DNA of 33,039 nt, from contig DATKRV010000071.1 in the NCBI GenBank assembly GCA_035532075.1, forward strand, positions 1 to 33,039, given 5' to 3'. The notes beneath the pieces are model-generated. The model saw only the letters and a program-made list of their open reading frames with translations, was not told where the DNA came from and did no database searches. This document shows, one piece after another, positions 1-7,195 of this stretch. Numbering within the stretch: position 1 is the stretch's first letter; each line of letters opens with the position of its first letter. Made by a program: the position numbers and the translations under genes. The DNA comes from CAIVND01 sp035532075. GTDB taxonomy: Bacteria; Actinomycetota; Acidimicrobiia; Acidimicrobiales; Bog-793.

Positions 1-674
1 GCTATTATCAAGAATTATAAGAAATAAACCGCCATAACGTCCTCTATTACATGACTACGTCTACTCCTCTGGAAGGGCGCGAAATACCTGCACACAAAGC
101 TGTACCAGGGAGCACGAGGGGTCGATCGGGGGGAACTACGGACTAGACGATGAGTATACCTTGTCAAAGTTCATCCAATCGTAAACTTCATAGCTCGTTC
201 AAAGTGCCAAAAGGCGTCAGATTCTGAGCTCGGAGGGCAAAGTAAGCAGGAGCCCCTATCGAGATTTCGAACGCGTCAGGATAGCCTGGACTTGTCATAT
301 CCCCCAAAGTCCTGCTGTGAGCTCTGCTTTGCTCGCCCGTTGGAGGCGTGAATACCACAAAACGGGAACGCGCGTAGGGCGCCGACCTGCGAATTCGGTT
401 GGAGTCCCGTCGCGAAATCAATCCAGCGGATTGTCAGCTCCTGATGGTTTTGCGATCCACCGCCCCTGGGATATCCAAGTTTCATCCCTTTCTCTGACAG
501 GTTTACCCAAGTTTTGGTCAGCATCGACTACGCCGGGCTCTTGTCTGCTTGAAATTCCGAGCTACAGCGGAGATTCAACGCGGCCGAGATCGCGTATTTC
601 ACGTTGCTGACGATGGAGCTGGCCAAAATCCAAAATCGATGCCAACGTGACATCATGATTGCATCACTGCCTCT
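1..674. other. No gene recognised; low-coding left flank
   Basis: Only short open frames lie here. Their translations show no recognisable motif, they lack convincing ribosome binding sites, and frames on both strands overlap each other. The first 60 bases are clearly richer in A and T than the housekeeping part of the window. I see no RNA gene, no repeat array and no transposase. It may be intergenic or degraded DNA belonging to the same atypical block as the exporter gene that follows. Confidence 0.5.
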
Positions 675-1877
675 TTAGCGGTGCCCCTTCGGTGTGTTCG
701 TGTTTGCGCTGACCCACAGATTCGGCGTCTCATAGTGCCGCTGGGTGAGAGAGATCAAGGTCGCAGCAACGAGTACTCCTACTGAGAGGTCAAGGCCGAG
801 ACTCAAGCCCGCGGGCCCATCTGAGAGGACACCGGCCAGTAGGGGGCCAATGCTCTGGCCCAGGGCGAAGGCTATGGTCAATCCAGCAATTGCCGCAGTC
901 CAATGGTACGGCTCGACTGAACGGCGGACCACCAAGGTGACAGAGGTCACCACTGACAAAAAAGATCCACCAAAGAGCACTGCCGATCCTATGGCGGCGC
1001 CAGTTGAATGCGACACAAGCGGCAGGAGTGCTCCGGCGCTCACAGCGGCCAAGACCACAGCCGGACCGCGGCCTCCGCGCATTCTTGCGATTGGTCGAGC
1101 CCAGATGACTGCGCCTGCCATCGAGGCACAGCCGAGCACTACCCAAAAGGCGGTGATCTCCCCGGATTTGATTCCGTGACCTTTTATAAACGCAACGATG
1201 AAGGTCATGTAGGCGATATAGCCAGCTCCAAAGAGGGTGTAACTCATCAGAATTCTGCTGAAGTGTCGAGCCGGCCAGCCACGACTAGCCAACGGTTGGG
1301 CGGGCGGTTCGTCACACGCGAGCGCGACGGGAATCCCTACAATGAGAGCGAGGATGCCGAGGCCGGCTAGAAAGATCCATCCGTATCGCCAGCCATCAGC
1401 GAGATTCGTGACCGAAAGAAGATAGGGAATCCCAATTCCCGAGGCGACAATTCCTGCTCCAGCCCCGGAGAAATAGATACCAAGCCGTGAAGCTATTTGC
1501 CTTGGGTCCTTATCTGAGACCACCATGGCGACGAGGCCAGCTCCAGTGATAAAGGTAACTGCTCCTGCAATTCCTGAGAGAGACCGCAGCGCCATCAATA
1601 TTAAAATATTTCCGGAGCTGCCAGTCATGATAAGCACCAACACGCTCACGATCAGACCAGATATGAAAGACCGACGAACCCCCCAACGCCTCACACTTGG
1701 TGTCGTCAATAAAGCCCCGACCAGATAACCCAGCGCGTTTGCGGTGTTCAGCGCCCCAGCCGTTGCGAAGGACCAGTGTAGATTGAGACGCATCGAAGGT
1801 AGCAACAAAGCGTAAGCAAAGCGCGAAAGACCGAGAGCGACGGCCGGACCGACGGATAATCCAAGGACCACTCCCAA
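675..1877 (-). CDS. MFS transporter, YbfB/YjiJ family
   Basis: Predicted inner-membrane major facilitator protein of 400 residues from a TTG start. The N-terminal signature (VGPAVALGLSRFAYALLLPSM) and the glycine-rich second helix (NALGYLVGALLTTP) are typical of the YbfB/YjiJ group, whose substrates are mostly unknown; small-molecule efflux is usually assumed. About 12 hydrophobic segments are visible. The start is uncertain: the frame is open upstream, and a perfect AAGGAGG sits 7 bases before an ATC codon at 1943 that is in frame, so the true product may be 22 residues longer (see findings). Codon use is less GC-biased at third positions than in the genes right of 3100. It stands alone, convergent with nothing recognisable, on the far side of the ssrA 3' end, so it may belong to acquired DNA. 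Family call is confident; substrate is unknown. Confidence 0.85.
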   Translation of the reverse strand: MGVVLGLSVGPAVALGLSRFAYALLLPSMRLNLHWSFATAGALNTANALGYLVGALLTTPSVRRWGVRRSFISGLIVSVLVLIMTGSSGNILILMALRSLSGIAGAVTFITGAGLVAMVVSDKDPRQIASRLGIYFSGAGAGIVASGIGIPYLLSVTNLADGWRYGWIFLAGLGILALIVGIPVALACDEPPAQPLASRGWPARHFSRILMSYTLFGAGYIAYMTFIVAFIKGHGIKSGEITAFWVVLGCASMAGAVIWARPIARMRGGRGPAVVLAAVSAGALLPLVSHSTGAAIGSAVLFGGSFLSVVTSVTLVVRRSVEPYHWTAAIAGLTIAFALGQSIGPLLAGVLSDGPAGLSLGLDLSVGVLVAATLISLTQRHYETPNLWVSANTNTPKGHR

Positions 1878-1950
1878 CTCCGAGGAGATCCGAGCACTTT
1901 TAAGCGACGTTGATCGCCCGACGGAAGAACCAGAGAATCCGATTGAGGCA

Positions 1951-1957
1951 CCTCCTT
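1951..1957 (-). promoter_or_regulatory. Strong Shine-Dalgarno for the MFS gene, facing an ATC codon
   Basis: On the minus strand AAGGAGG is followed after 7 bases by ATC (1941-1943), in frame with the MFS gene and with no stop between. No ATG, GTG or TTG lies at a usable distance. Either the ATC is used as a rare start, or it is a decayed ATG and the TTG at 1877 now serves. Confidence 0.5.
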
Positions 1958-2283
1958 AGACGAACCAACGCAAGCTGAATCGGCCGACTTTGTTGGAGAC
2001 TCGTCCGCTGGCATTTATCACACCGCGTCGGCGTGAGGCCCCCAATCATAGTATTGAGCATTGACTCGGCCTAAAGCACGATCTCTGAGTTCAAGATGCT
2101 GACGGTATTCGTTGAACTATGAGGCCCACGCGCATGTCACGAACTTGTGATCGCCAAGACCGCGCTGTGGTTCGCCGCATGTTGTTGGCGATCAACGAAT
2201 CGAAGGGTCGATGACCATTGAGCTCTCGACTACAACGACTAGCGACTCACAAAGTGTGAGACGGGTACGCGCGAGGGTCCCGT
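1958..2283. other. Intergenic stretch, nothing recognised
   Basis: About 330 bases between the MFS gene and the possible small gene at 2284. Open frames here are short and not protein-like. I see no tRNA-like fold, no repeat and no clear promoter. Confidence 0.4.
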
Positions 2284-2535
2284 CTATTCTTCGGGGCCCT
2301 CAATAATGGCGGTCTCCGGTATGGGACTTATCGAAATAATCGCGCGTTCAAGCTGAGAGTTTTGCACTTGATGATCGCGACCGTCGGGCGTCCTTACCAT
2401 TGAAAAGTCGCCGTTGTTTCTCACGAGTGTCACTGATTCATGAGCGGCCAGCGCGACCAGATCGCCCCTACCGCAGAGTGTGGGGTCCAGATGAAGCATT
2501 GAGCCTTCTGTCACGTCCGAGATGTTCACGCGTGT
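2284..2535 (-). CDS. Possible small hypothetical protein
   Basis: A reverse-strand frame runs out of the tmRNA gene and stops at 2284. Only the part beyond the tmRNA can be a gene. A GTG at about 2533-2535 or an ATG a few codons later would give a product of roughly 75-85 residues, containing the segment LVALAAHESVTLVRNNGDFS and ending in an acidic tail. I do not recognise a family. The longer reading that begins inside ssrA is an artefact. No strong ribosome binding site decides the start; an AGAAGG lies very close before the ATG. It lies between the ssrA end and the atypical left flank, so it could be island cargo or not a gene at all. Confidence 0.25.
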   Translation of the reverse strand, partial: TRVNISDVTEGSMLHLDPTLCGRGDLVALAAHESVTLVRNNGDFSMVRTPDGRDHQVQNSQLERAIISISPIPETAIIEGPEE

Positions 2536-2596
2536 CCTATTCGTGTCCCAAGGGACCTCTTCCGAAGTAAAAATACAGGTCAAACACCCAAAAATA

Positions 2597-2635
2597 TTTG
2601 TGGAGGTGGCGGTGCCTGATTTGTGGAGGTGGCGG
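2597..2635. repeat. 16-bp direct repeat of the tmRNA 3' end (possible att scar)
   Basis: The 16-base word TTTGTGGAGGTGGCGG occurs at 2597-2612 and again at 2620-2635, offset by 23 bases. The right copy is the 3' acceptor arm of ssrA. The left copy lies just outside the gene. The 3' end of ssrA is a classic integration target for tyrosine recombinases, and a displaced copy of the gene end is what such an event leaves behind. No integrase gene is present in the window, so this is a candidate scar only. Confidence 0.5.
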
Positions 2636-2973
2636 GAATCGAACCCGCGTCCTTCAGTTCCTTGTTGGTTCTTCTCCGAGCGCATCCGACGGATTGATCT
2701 CGGATCCCGCCTCGCCATCGGCAGCGGCACGGGATCCCAGCCAACTGAGTTGTCCCTTGGAGTCGCGCTGGCGTCAACTCCGAGGTAAGCCCTACTAGAT
2801 GTCGCCCGGGTCCGGCCCGCAGGGCTGGGGCCGGTCAGACGTTGCTGTTATTTAGGCAGCAAGCACGAGCTGTGGCTCGGCATTTGTTTTTGTTTCCGGC
2901 TCTTTTACGTGGCTCCGGAGACCACGGCTCGCTTCTCCCAACTCGACACCTGAAGTCGAAGCCTGTCACCCCC
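2621..2973 (-). ncRNA. ssrA: tmRNA (transfer-messenger RNA)
   Basis: One-piece tmRNA of about 350 bases that rescues stalled ribosomes together with SmpB. On the minus strand the 5' end reads GGGGGTG and pairs with CACCTCC near the 3' end (one G-U pair), followed by discriminator A at 2624. The T-arm contains GGTTCGATTCCCGCC. A first pseudoknot is visible: CGTGG/CCACG plus TCCGG/CCGGA, followed by an A-rich linker. The tag frame is at 2852-2881 and ends in ...VLAA then TAA; with the tRNA alanine the tag is most simply A-AEPQLVLAA. The bases after the discriminator are CAA rather than CCA, so the CCA end is not fully encoded. It lies downstream of smpB on the same strand. Identity is certain; the exact resume codon is inferred from spacing and from the conserved LAA end. 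Confidence 0.96.
2852..2881 (-). other. tmRNA tag-peptide reading frame
   Basis: Reading from GCC at 2881-2879, the frame encodes AEPQLVLAA followed by TAA. The start is placed about 13 bases after the end of pseudoknot 1, close to the usual 11-13 base distance, and the LAA end matches the protease-recognition end of bacterial tags. A longer in-frame reading beginning at GAA would give a 14-residue encoded tag; a neighbouring frame begins with ATG but lacks the LAA end. Confidence 0.7.
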
Positions 2974-2977
2974 GTTG

Positions 2978-3010
2978 TTTGTCAGTAGGAACGATCATCC
3001 TACTGACAAA
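2978..3010. repeat. Perfect 13-bp inverted repeat between smpB and ssrA
   Basis: Left arm 2978-2990 (TTTGTCAGTAGGA) is the exact reverse complement of the right arm 2998-3010, with a 7-base loop. It starts 5 bases upstream of the tmRNA 5' end. In RNA it would form a stable hairpin directly before tmRNA. Neither orientation has a T-run after the stem, so it is not a standard intrinsic terminator. It could be an operator, a processing signal for pre-tmRNA, or a terminator of smpB of unusual form. Confidence 0.7.
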
Positions 3011-3110
3011 AACGTGACGGCCCGGACGCGAATCTGTTGCGGTCCGATGATGAAATTGTTCGCGCGTCGAAGACTTCGTCGGGAGACGGGTGGTCACAGA
3101 GATTCTCTCG

Positions 3111-3665
3111 TTACCGACGAGCGTTCTTTATCGCCCTCGCCGCTTCGCGGGAGGCGTCGCGTTCTGCGATTGCATGGCGTTTGTCGTGCAATCGACGTCC
3201 GCGCGCAAGCGCGATCTCTATCTTTGCGCGGCCTTCTTTGAAATACATCGAGAGGGGAACGAGCGTAAGTGACTGCTGTGCAACGCGACCTTTCAGTTCA
3301 TCGATCTCATGGCGATGAAGGAGGAGTTTTCTCCGACGATCTGGCTCTACACTGCCGAATCCATTCGAGTATTCATACGAGGCAATGTGACATCCGACGA
3401 GCCAGAGTTCGCCATCGTCGACCCGGGCGTATGCGTCTTGAAGTGTGACTTGTCCGAGTCGGAGTGATTTCACCTCGGCTCCTCGAAGCTCCATCCCGCA
3501 CTCAAAGGTCTCGAGGATGTCATATTCATGTCGAGCCCGGCGGTTCTGGGCGATCTTGCGCCCCGCGCCTCCCCGTATTGTCGATCTCGACTTTGAAAGA
3601 GGAGCTTTCTTCGCGGTTGTCGCGGCATCCTTTTTCCTATTCGGTGGACGGGCCGAAGGTGTCAT
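3111..3665 (-). CDS. smpB: SsrA-binding protein SmpB
   Basis: SmpB binds the tRNA-like part of tmRNA and delivers it to stalled ribosomes. The core begins with the signature KIAQNRRARHEYDI and continues through GAEVKSLRLGQ and a C-terminal DKRHAIAERDASRE tail, the part that enters the mRNA channel. From ATG at 3665 the product is 184 residues, slightly longer than the usual 150-165 because of a basic Lys/Ala/Ser-rich N-terminal leader of about 40 residues before the core. A TTG further upstream would lengthen it to 210 but would run into the divergent mec region. The gene is followed on the same strand by ssrA, a known arrangement. It is divergent from the mec-cysO-cysM operon, with about 100 bases between. 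Confidence 0.96.
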   Translation of the reverse strand: MTPSARPPNRKKDAATTAKKAPLSKSRSTIRGGAGRKIAQNRRARHEYDILETFECGMELRGAEVKSLRLGQVTLQDAYARVDDGELWLVGCHIASYEYSNGFGSVEPDRRRKLLLHRHEIDELKGRVAQQSLTLVPLSMYFKEGRAKIEIALARGRRLHDKRHAIAERDASREAARAIKNARR

Positions 3666-3769
3666 AGTGTGAAACGGTAGCCTGCTTGCAAGACGCCCTG
3701 TACGGCTCACACGATCGGTGAGTGGACGTAGCGGGCGTGTCAAGGAGAGGAAGGCGGAGCGTTACCGAC

Positions 3770-4189
3770 GTGATCGAGCATTCGCAGATCCAACTCACGA
3801 GCGCACAGCTTGACGAGATGACCGCGCACTGTCTGTCCGCGCTTCCTCTCGAAGGTTGTGGACTCTTGGTTGGCACTCGCTCAGCGATGAAGGTGCTCCG
3901 CGTGGAACCAACCGACAACGTGGCGAAAAGCGCCCGCCTCTACATCGTCGATCCGCGCGCGCATCTCAAGATCGATCGCCAAGCTGAGTCGGAGGGACGT
4001 GAGGTGATTGGCGCTTTCCATTCGCATACGCATACGGACCCCTATCCCTCTCCAACCGATGTCGCACAGGCCCCTGATCCGAATTGGCATTACGTGCTTG
4101 TCTCACTCAGAGACGAGATTGCCTCGACCCGTTCATACCGAATTGTCGAAGGAAAGATCCACGAAGAGCCGATCGTCGTCGTTGGCTGA
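3770..4189 (+). CDS. mec: CysO-cysteine peptidase, JAMM/MPN family (Mec-like)
   Basis: Zinc-dependent JAMM peptidase of 139 residues. In mycobacteria Mec releases cysteine from the CysO-cysteine adduct. The metal motif is visible as HSHTHTDPYPSPTD (HxH, then S and D at the right spacing), with the catalytic Glu in LEGCGLLVG. The start is GTG at 3770, ten bases after GGCGGAG within a purine-rich GGAGAGGAAGGCGGAG stretch; an in-frame GTG at 3722 is also open but lacks this. The gene leads a run with cysO and cysM, the same order as Rv1334-Rv1335-Rv1336, which gives the function its main support. The CysO tail in this window extends beyond GG, so this peptidase may also trim it (inference). Confidence 0.9.
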   Translation: MIEHSQIQLTSAQLDEMTAHCLSALPLEGCGLLVGTRSAMKVLRVEPTDNVAKSARLYIVDPRAHLKIDRQAESEGREVIGAFHSHTHTDPYPSPTDVAQAPDPNWHYVLVSLRDEIASTRSYRIVEGKIHEEPIVVVG

Positions 4190-4306
4190 GAGCGCTCTTG
4201 GGGATGCGATCTTCGCAACGCCCCGTCGTGTCGCTCGCCGCTTGGGGTCGAGACGTTATAGTTGAGTATCAAGGTCATATATCGTCGATCGCCATACGGA
4301 GGGTTC

Positions 4307-4588
4307 GTGCCTGTCGAAGTCCGTCTCCCAACCCTGTTGCGCCCAGCTGCGAACGGGTCCGTCTCGGTCATCGTCGATGGTGAGACGATCGGTGAGGTCC
4401 TAAAAGCCCTTGTGTCGGAGTACCCCGGCCTTTCCGGTCAGGTTCTGACCGAGGATGGCACGCTGCATCGATTTGTCAACGTGTATCTCAACGATGACGA
4501 TGTGCGTTACCTCGACCGCCTTGAGACGAAGGTGGGAAGTGGCGATGTCATCTCGATACTTCCGGCGGTCGCCGGTGGCTCCAACTAG
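4307..4588 (+). CDS. cysO: Sulfur-carrier protein CysO (MoaD/ThiS-like, ubiquitin fold)
   Basis: Small beta-grasp sulfur carrier. In M. tuberculosis the C-terminal Gly-Gly is converted to a thiocarboxylate that donates sulfur to O-phosphoserine on CysM. The GTG start at 4307, close behind GGAGGG, gives 93 residues and aligns the N-terminus (PVEVRLPTLLRP) with mycobacterial CysO; an upstream TTG at 4262 would add 15 residues that do not fit. LHRFVNVYLNDDDVRYL and the end ILPAVAGG are diagnostic. The odd point is that two residues, Ser-Asn, follow the GG, so the glycine carboxylate is not free unless the tail is trimmed. It lies between mec and cysM, 21 bases before cysM. Identity is confident from sequence plus context. 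Confidence 0.93.
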   Translation: MPVEVRLPTLLRPAANGSVSVIVDGETIGEVLKALVSEYPGLSGQVLTEDGTLHRFVNVYLNDDDVRYLDRLETKVGSGDVISILPAVAGGSN

Positions 4589-4609
4589 CGCGTACCGGAG
4601 ACACGGGAC

Positions 4610-5557
4610 ATGGCGGTATTGAAGAGCGCACTCGATCTCATCGGAAACACACCGCTCGTTGATATCTCCTCGCTGAGTCCGAATCCCTCGGCACGGATTC
4701 TCGTCAAGCTCGAGGGAAACAACCCCGGCGGGTCGGTCAAGGATCGCATCGCACGCTCGCTGATTGAAGACGCAGAGCGACGAGGCATACTCGAACCGGG
4801 CGCCACCCTGATCGAACCTTCGTCAGGAAATACTGGAATTGGCATGGCACTTGTCGCAAAACTGAAGGGGTATCACCTCAAGGTTGTGCTTCCCGCGAAT
4901 GTCTCGATCGAACGCCGGCAACTCCTTGATGTCTGGGGCGCCGAGATCATCGAATCACCAGGATCGGAGGGCTCAAACGGTGCCGTGCGCATGGCGCAGC
5001 GTCTCGCGACAGAACATCCCGAATGGGTATTTCTCTATCAGTACGGAAACAATGCGAATCCCCTTGCGCACTACGCGTCTACTGGACCCGAGATCTACCG
5101 GGACTGTCCACAGGTGACGCATTTTGTCGCGGGGCTGGGAACCTCTGGCACACTCCTCGGAGTCGGGCGCTTTCTCAAGGAAAAGAACCCTGCGGTGCAG
5201 ATCTGGGCGGTCGAACCACCGACAGGGGAGATGGTCGACGGGCTGAGAAACCTTGATGATGGATATATTCCACCAATCTTCATCGACAACGACGGGGAGC
5301 ATCTTCTCAACCGCAAGACGGTGGTAGGCCCGCGCGACTCGATCATCTGGACGAGGCGATTGACCGAAGTCGGGATCTTTGCAGGAATCTCGACTGGTGC
5401 AGCGCTCGCAGGTGCGATCAAATGCGCCGAGACCATTGAGGAGGGAACGATCGTGATCATTTCGCCCGACGGCGGCTGGAAGTACCTGTCGACTGGCGCT
5501 TGGACCGACGATCTCGACGAGGTCGTCGAACGCGCGAAGCGTGTCATCTACTTCTGA
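4610..5557 (+). CDS. cysM: O-phosphoserine sulfhydrylase CysM (PLP enzyme)
   Basis: Fold-type II PLP enzyme of 315 residues in the cysteine synthase family. The PLP lysine is in NPGGSVKDR (about residue 44), the substrate loop is PSSGNTGIGMA, and the phosphate-binding loop is GLGTSGTLLG. Members of the CysO-dependent subfamily carry an Arg in a G-L-R-N-(L/M)-D segment that binds the phosphate of O-phosphoserine; GLRNLDDGYIP is present, which supports use of O-phosphoserine with CysO thiocarboxylate rather than acetylserine with sulfide. The context (mec, cysO directly upstream) agrees. ATG start at 4610; the sequence before it is not a strong ribosome site. murI follows after 18 bases, so they are probably cotranscribed. 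Confidence 0.95.
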   Translation: MAVLKSALDLIGNTPLVDISSLSPNPSARILVKLEGNNPGGSVKDRIARSLIEDAERRGILEPGATLIEPSSGNTGIGMALVAKLKGYHLKVVLPANVSIERRQLLDVWGAEIIESPGSEGSNGAVRMAQRLATEHPEWVFLYQYGNNANPLAHYASTGPEIYRDCPQVTHFVAGLGTSGTLLGVGRFLKEKNPAVQIWAVEPPTGEMVDGLRNLDDGYIPPIFIDNDGEHLLNRKTVVGPRDSIIWTRRLTEVGIFAGISTGAALAGAIKCAETIEEGTIVIISPDGGWKYLSTGAWTDDLDEVVERAKRVIYF

Positions 5558-5575
5558 TGCGTCCATAATCGGACG

Positions 5576-6391
5576 ATGCCTTTCCCAAATAACCGTCCGA
5601 TCGGGGTCTTTGATTCTGGCTTTGGTGGTCTCACTGTCGCACGCGCGCTGATCGACCTGCTTCCGAAAGAGCAGATTATCTATGTCGGCGACAGTTCGCG
5701 CTATCCCTACGGCCCGCGGCCGGCCTCCGAGGTGCGGGAATTCTCTGTCGAGATCGTTGAGCACCTTGTCAATATCGAGGACGTGAAAATGGTTGTCGTT
5801 GCCTGCAATACGGCCTCGGCCGTTGCGCTCGACGAACTTCGAGACCGCTTCGATATTCCAATCCTCGGGGTCATCGATCCCGGACTTCGCTCCGCAGCGA
5901 GAGCGACAAGAAATGGCGCGATAGGGGTGATCGGCACGGTCGGAACGATTGCCTCTGGCGCGTACCAGAACCATGCGCGGCGCATGAAGATCAGATCGCG
6001 CGTGCACTGTTTCGCCTGTCCGGGGTTTGTCGAATTCGTCGAACGCGGTGATATCAACAGCGACCAAGTCCATGTGCTCGCAGAGCGGCTTCTCGATCCG
6101 CTGGTCGATCTCGGCGTCGATACACTCCTGCTCGGTTGTACGCACTACCCATTTCTCGCACGCACGATCGCGGATGTGATGGGCCGCGATGTGCTCCTCA
6201 TCTCTTCGGCCGAGGAGACCGCGTTTGATGTGCGCGCAATGCTCGAGCACACCGACTTGGCGGCTACCGCCAGAAGCGCGAGGGCACATCGGTTCCTCTC
6301 GTCCGGTGAGGTGGACTGGTTCGTCGAGATGGGCAGACGGCTTCTCGGTCCAGAGCTCGACCATGCGGAACAAGTTGTCTTTGGACATTAA
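5576..6391 (+). CDS. murI: Glutamate racemase
   Basis: Converts L-glutamate to D-glutamate for peptidoglycan, in the cytoplasm. At 271 residues it has the normal family length. Starts with the conserved PIGVFDSGFGGLTV and shows both catalytic cysteines in their usual settings, VVACNTASA and LLGCTHYPFL. The YVGDSSRYPYG segment is also characteristic. The ATG at 5576 is 18 bases after cysM; no strong Shine-Dalgarno is visible, so translation may depend on coupling. In M. tuberculosis a rhomboid gene lies between cysM and murI; here it is absent. Confidence 0.97.
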   Translation: MPFPNNRPIGVFDSGFGGLTVARALIDLLPKEQIIYVGDSSRYPYGPRPASEVREFSVEIVEHLVNIEDVKMVVVACNTASAVALDELRDRFDIPILGVIDPGLRSAARATRNGAIGVIGTVGTIASGAYQNHARRMKIRSRVHCFACPGFVEFVERGDINSDQVHVLAERLLDPLVDLGVDTLLLGCTHYPFLARTIADVMGRDVLLISSAEETAFDVRAMLEHTDLAATARSARAHRFLSSGEVDWFVEMGRRLLGPELDHAEQVVFGH

Positions 6392-6421
6392 GGTCGTGGG
6401 CGACGCAAAAGGAGATGCCCG

Positions 6422-7180
6422 ATGACAAGCGCGGAGCACCGGAATGATGGACGCAACTTCAATGAACTCCGTCCCATCGAGATTATCCGTGACTACACCG
6501 AGTTCCCGAGTGGTTCGATTCTTATCGTTGTCGGCAAAACCCGGGTCCTGTGTACCGCATCAGTGAGCGAGGAGACGCCGCGCTGGATGAAGAATTCTGG
6601 CAAGGGCTGGGTGACGGCGGAGTACTCGCTGCTTCCCGGATCCTCCCCCGAGCGCGTCACGCGCGAGGCAGCGCGCGGTCATCAGTCCGGACGGACCCAT
6701 GAGATCCAACGACTGATCGGTCGATCCCTGCGCTCGGTGTGTGACCTTGGTGCGCTCGGCGAGCGACAGATCACCCTCGACTGCGATGTGCTCCAAGCCG
6801 ACGGAGGCACAAGGACTGCATCGATCACCGGCGCATATCTTGCACTGCACGACGCGCTGAGTCGCCTCGTCATGGCCGGTGCGTTGCACCGCCATCCTCT
6901 GACCGATTCCCTTGCGGCGATCTCGGTCGGAGTCGTTGGTGGCAGTTGCCTGCTTGATCTTGACTATTCGGAGGACTCTGTCGCCGAAGTCGACATGAAC
7001 GTTGTCATGACCGGTTCGGGCACGTTCGTCGAGATCCAGGGAACCGCCGAGGGAAAGGCATTCTCGCGTGGAGAGCTCGACGAGCTCCTGCACCTCGCAG
7101 AGCACGGAATCATGGACCTGACCCGCCATCAGGCCGATGTCCTCGCCACTCCTCCGACGCCGCGACCGGTGAAGAGATAG
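6422..7180 (+). CDS. rph: Ribonuclease PH
   Basis: Phosphate-dependent 3'-5' exoribonuclease that trims tRNA 3' ends; works as a hexameric ring. 252 residues, normal length. Recognisable blocks are GSILIVVGKTRVLCTASV near the N-terminus, GWVTAEYSLLPGS, GRTHEIQRLIGRSLR, and the catalytic-site segment ITLDCDVLQADGGTRTASI. AAAGGAGA lies 6 bases before the ATG, fixing the start. It sits 30 bases after murI and 15 before rdgB, as in the mycobacterial murI-rphA-rdgB order but without the intervening Rv1339 homologue. Confidence 0.97.
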   Translation: MTSAEHRNDGRNFNELRPIEIIRDYTEFPSGSILIVVGKTRVLCTASVSEETPRWMKNSGKGWVTAEYSLLPGSSPERVTREAARGHQSGRTHEIQRLIGRSLRSVCDLGALGERQITLDCDVLQADGGTRTASITGAYLALHDALSRLVMAGALHRHPLTDSLAAISVGVVGGSCLLDLDYSEDSVAEVDMNVVMTGSGTFVEIQGTAEGKAFSRGELDELLHLAEHGIMDLTRHQADVLATPPTPRPVKR

Positions 7181-7195
7181 CGCTGATACGCGACA

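Noticed and set aside
2536..2730. Coding frame running from ssrA into the left flank
   Set aside because: This part is antisense or sense to the tmRNA acceptor arm; only the section beyond the tmRNA could be a gene.
3722..3769. Longer Mec start at GTG 3722
   Set aside because: The purine-rich ribosome site lies directly before GTG 3770, and the extra residues do not match the family.
4973..6439. 488-residue reverse frame across cysM and murI
   Set aside because: Antisense to two certain genes and without any recognisable motif.
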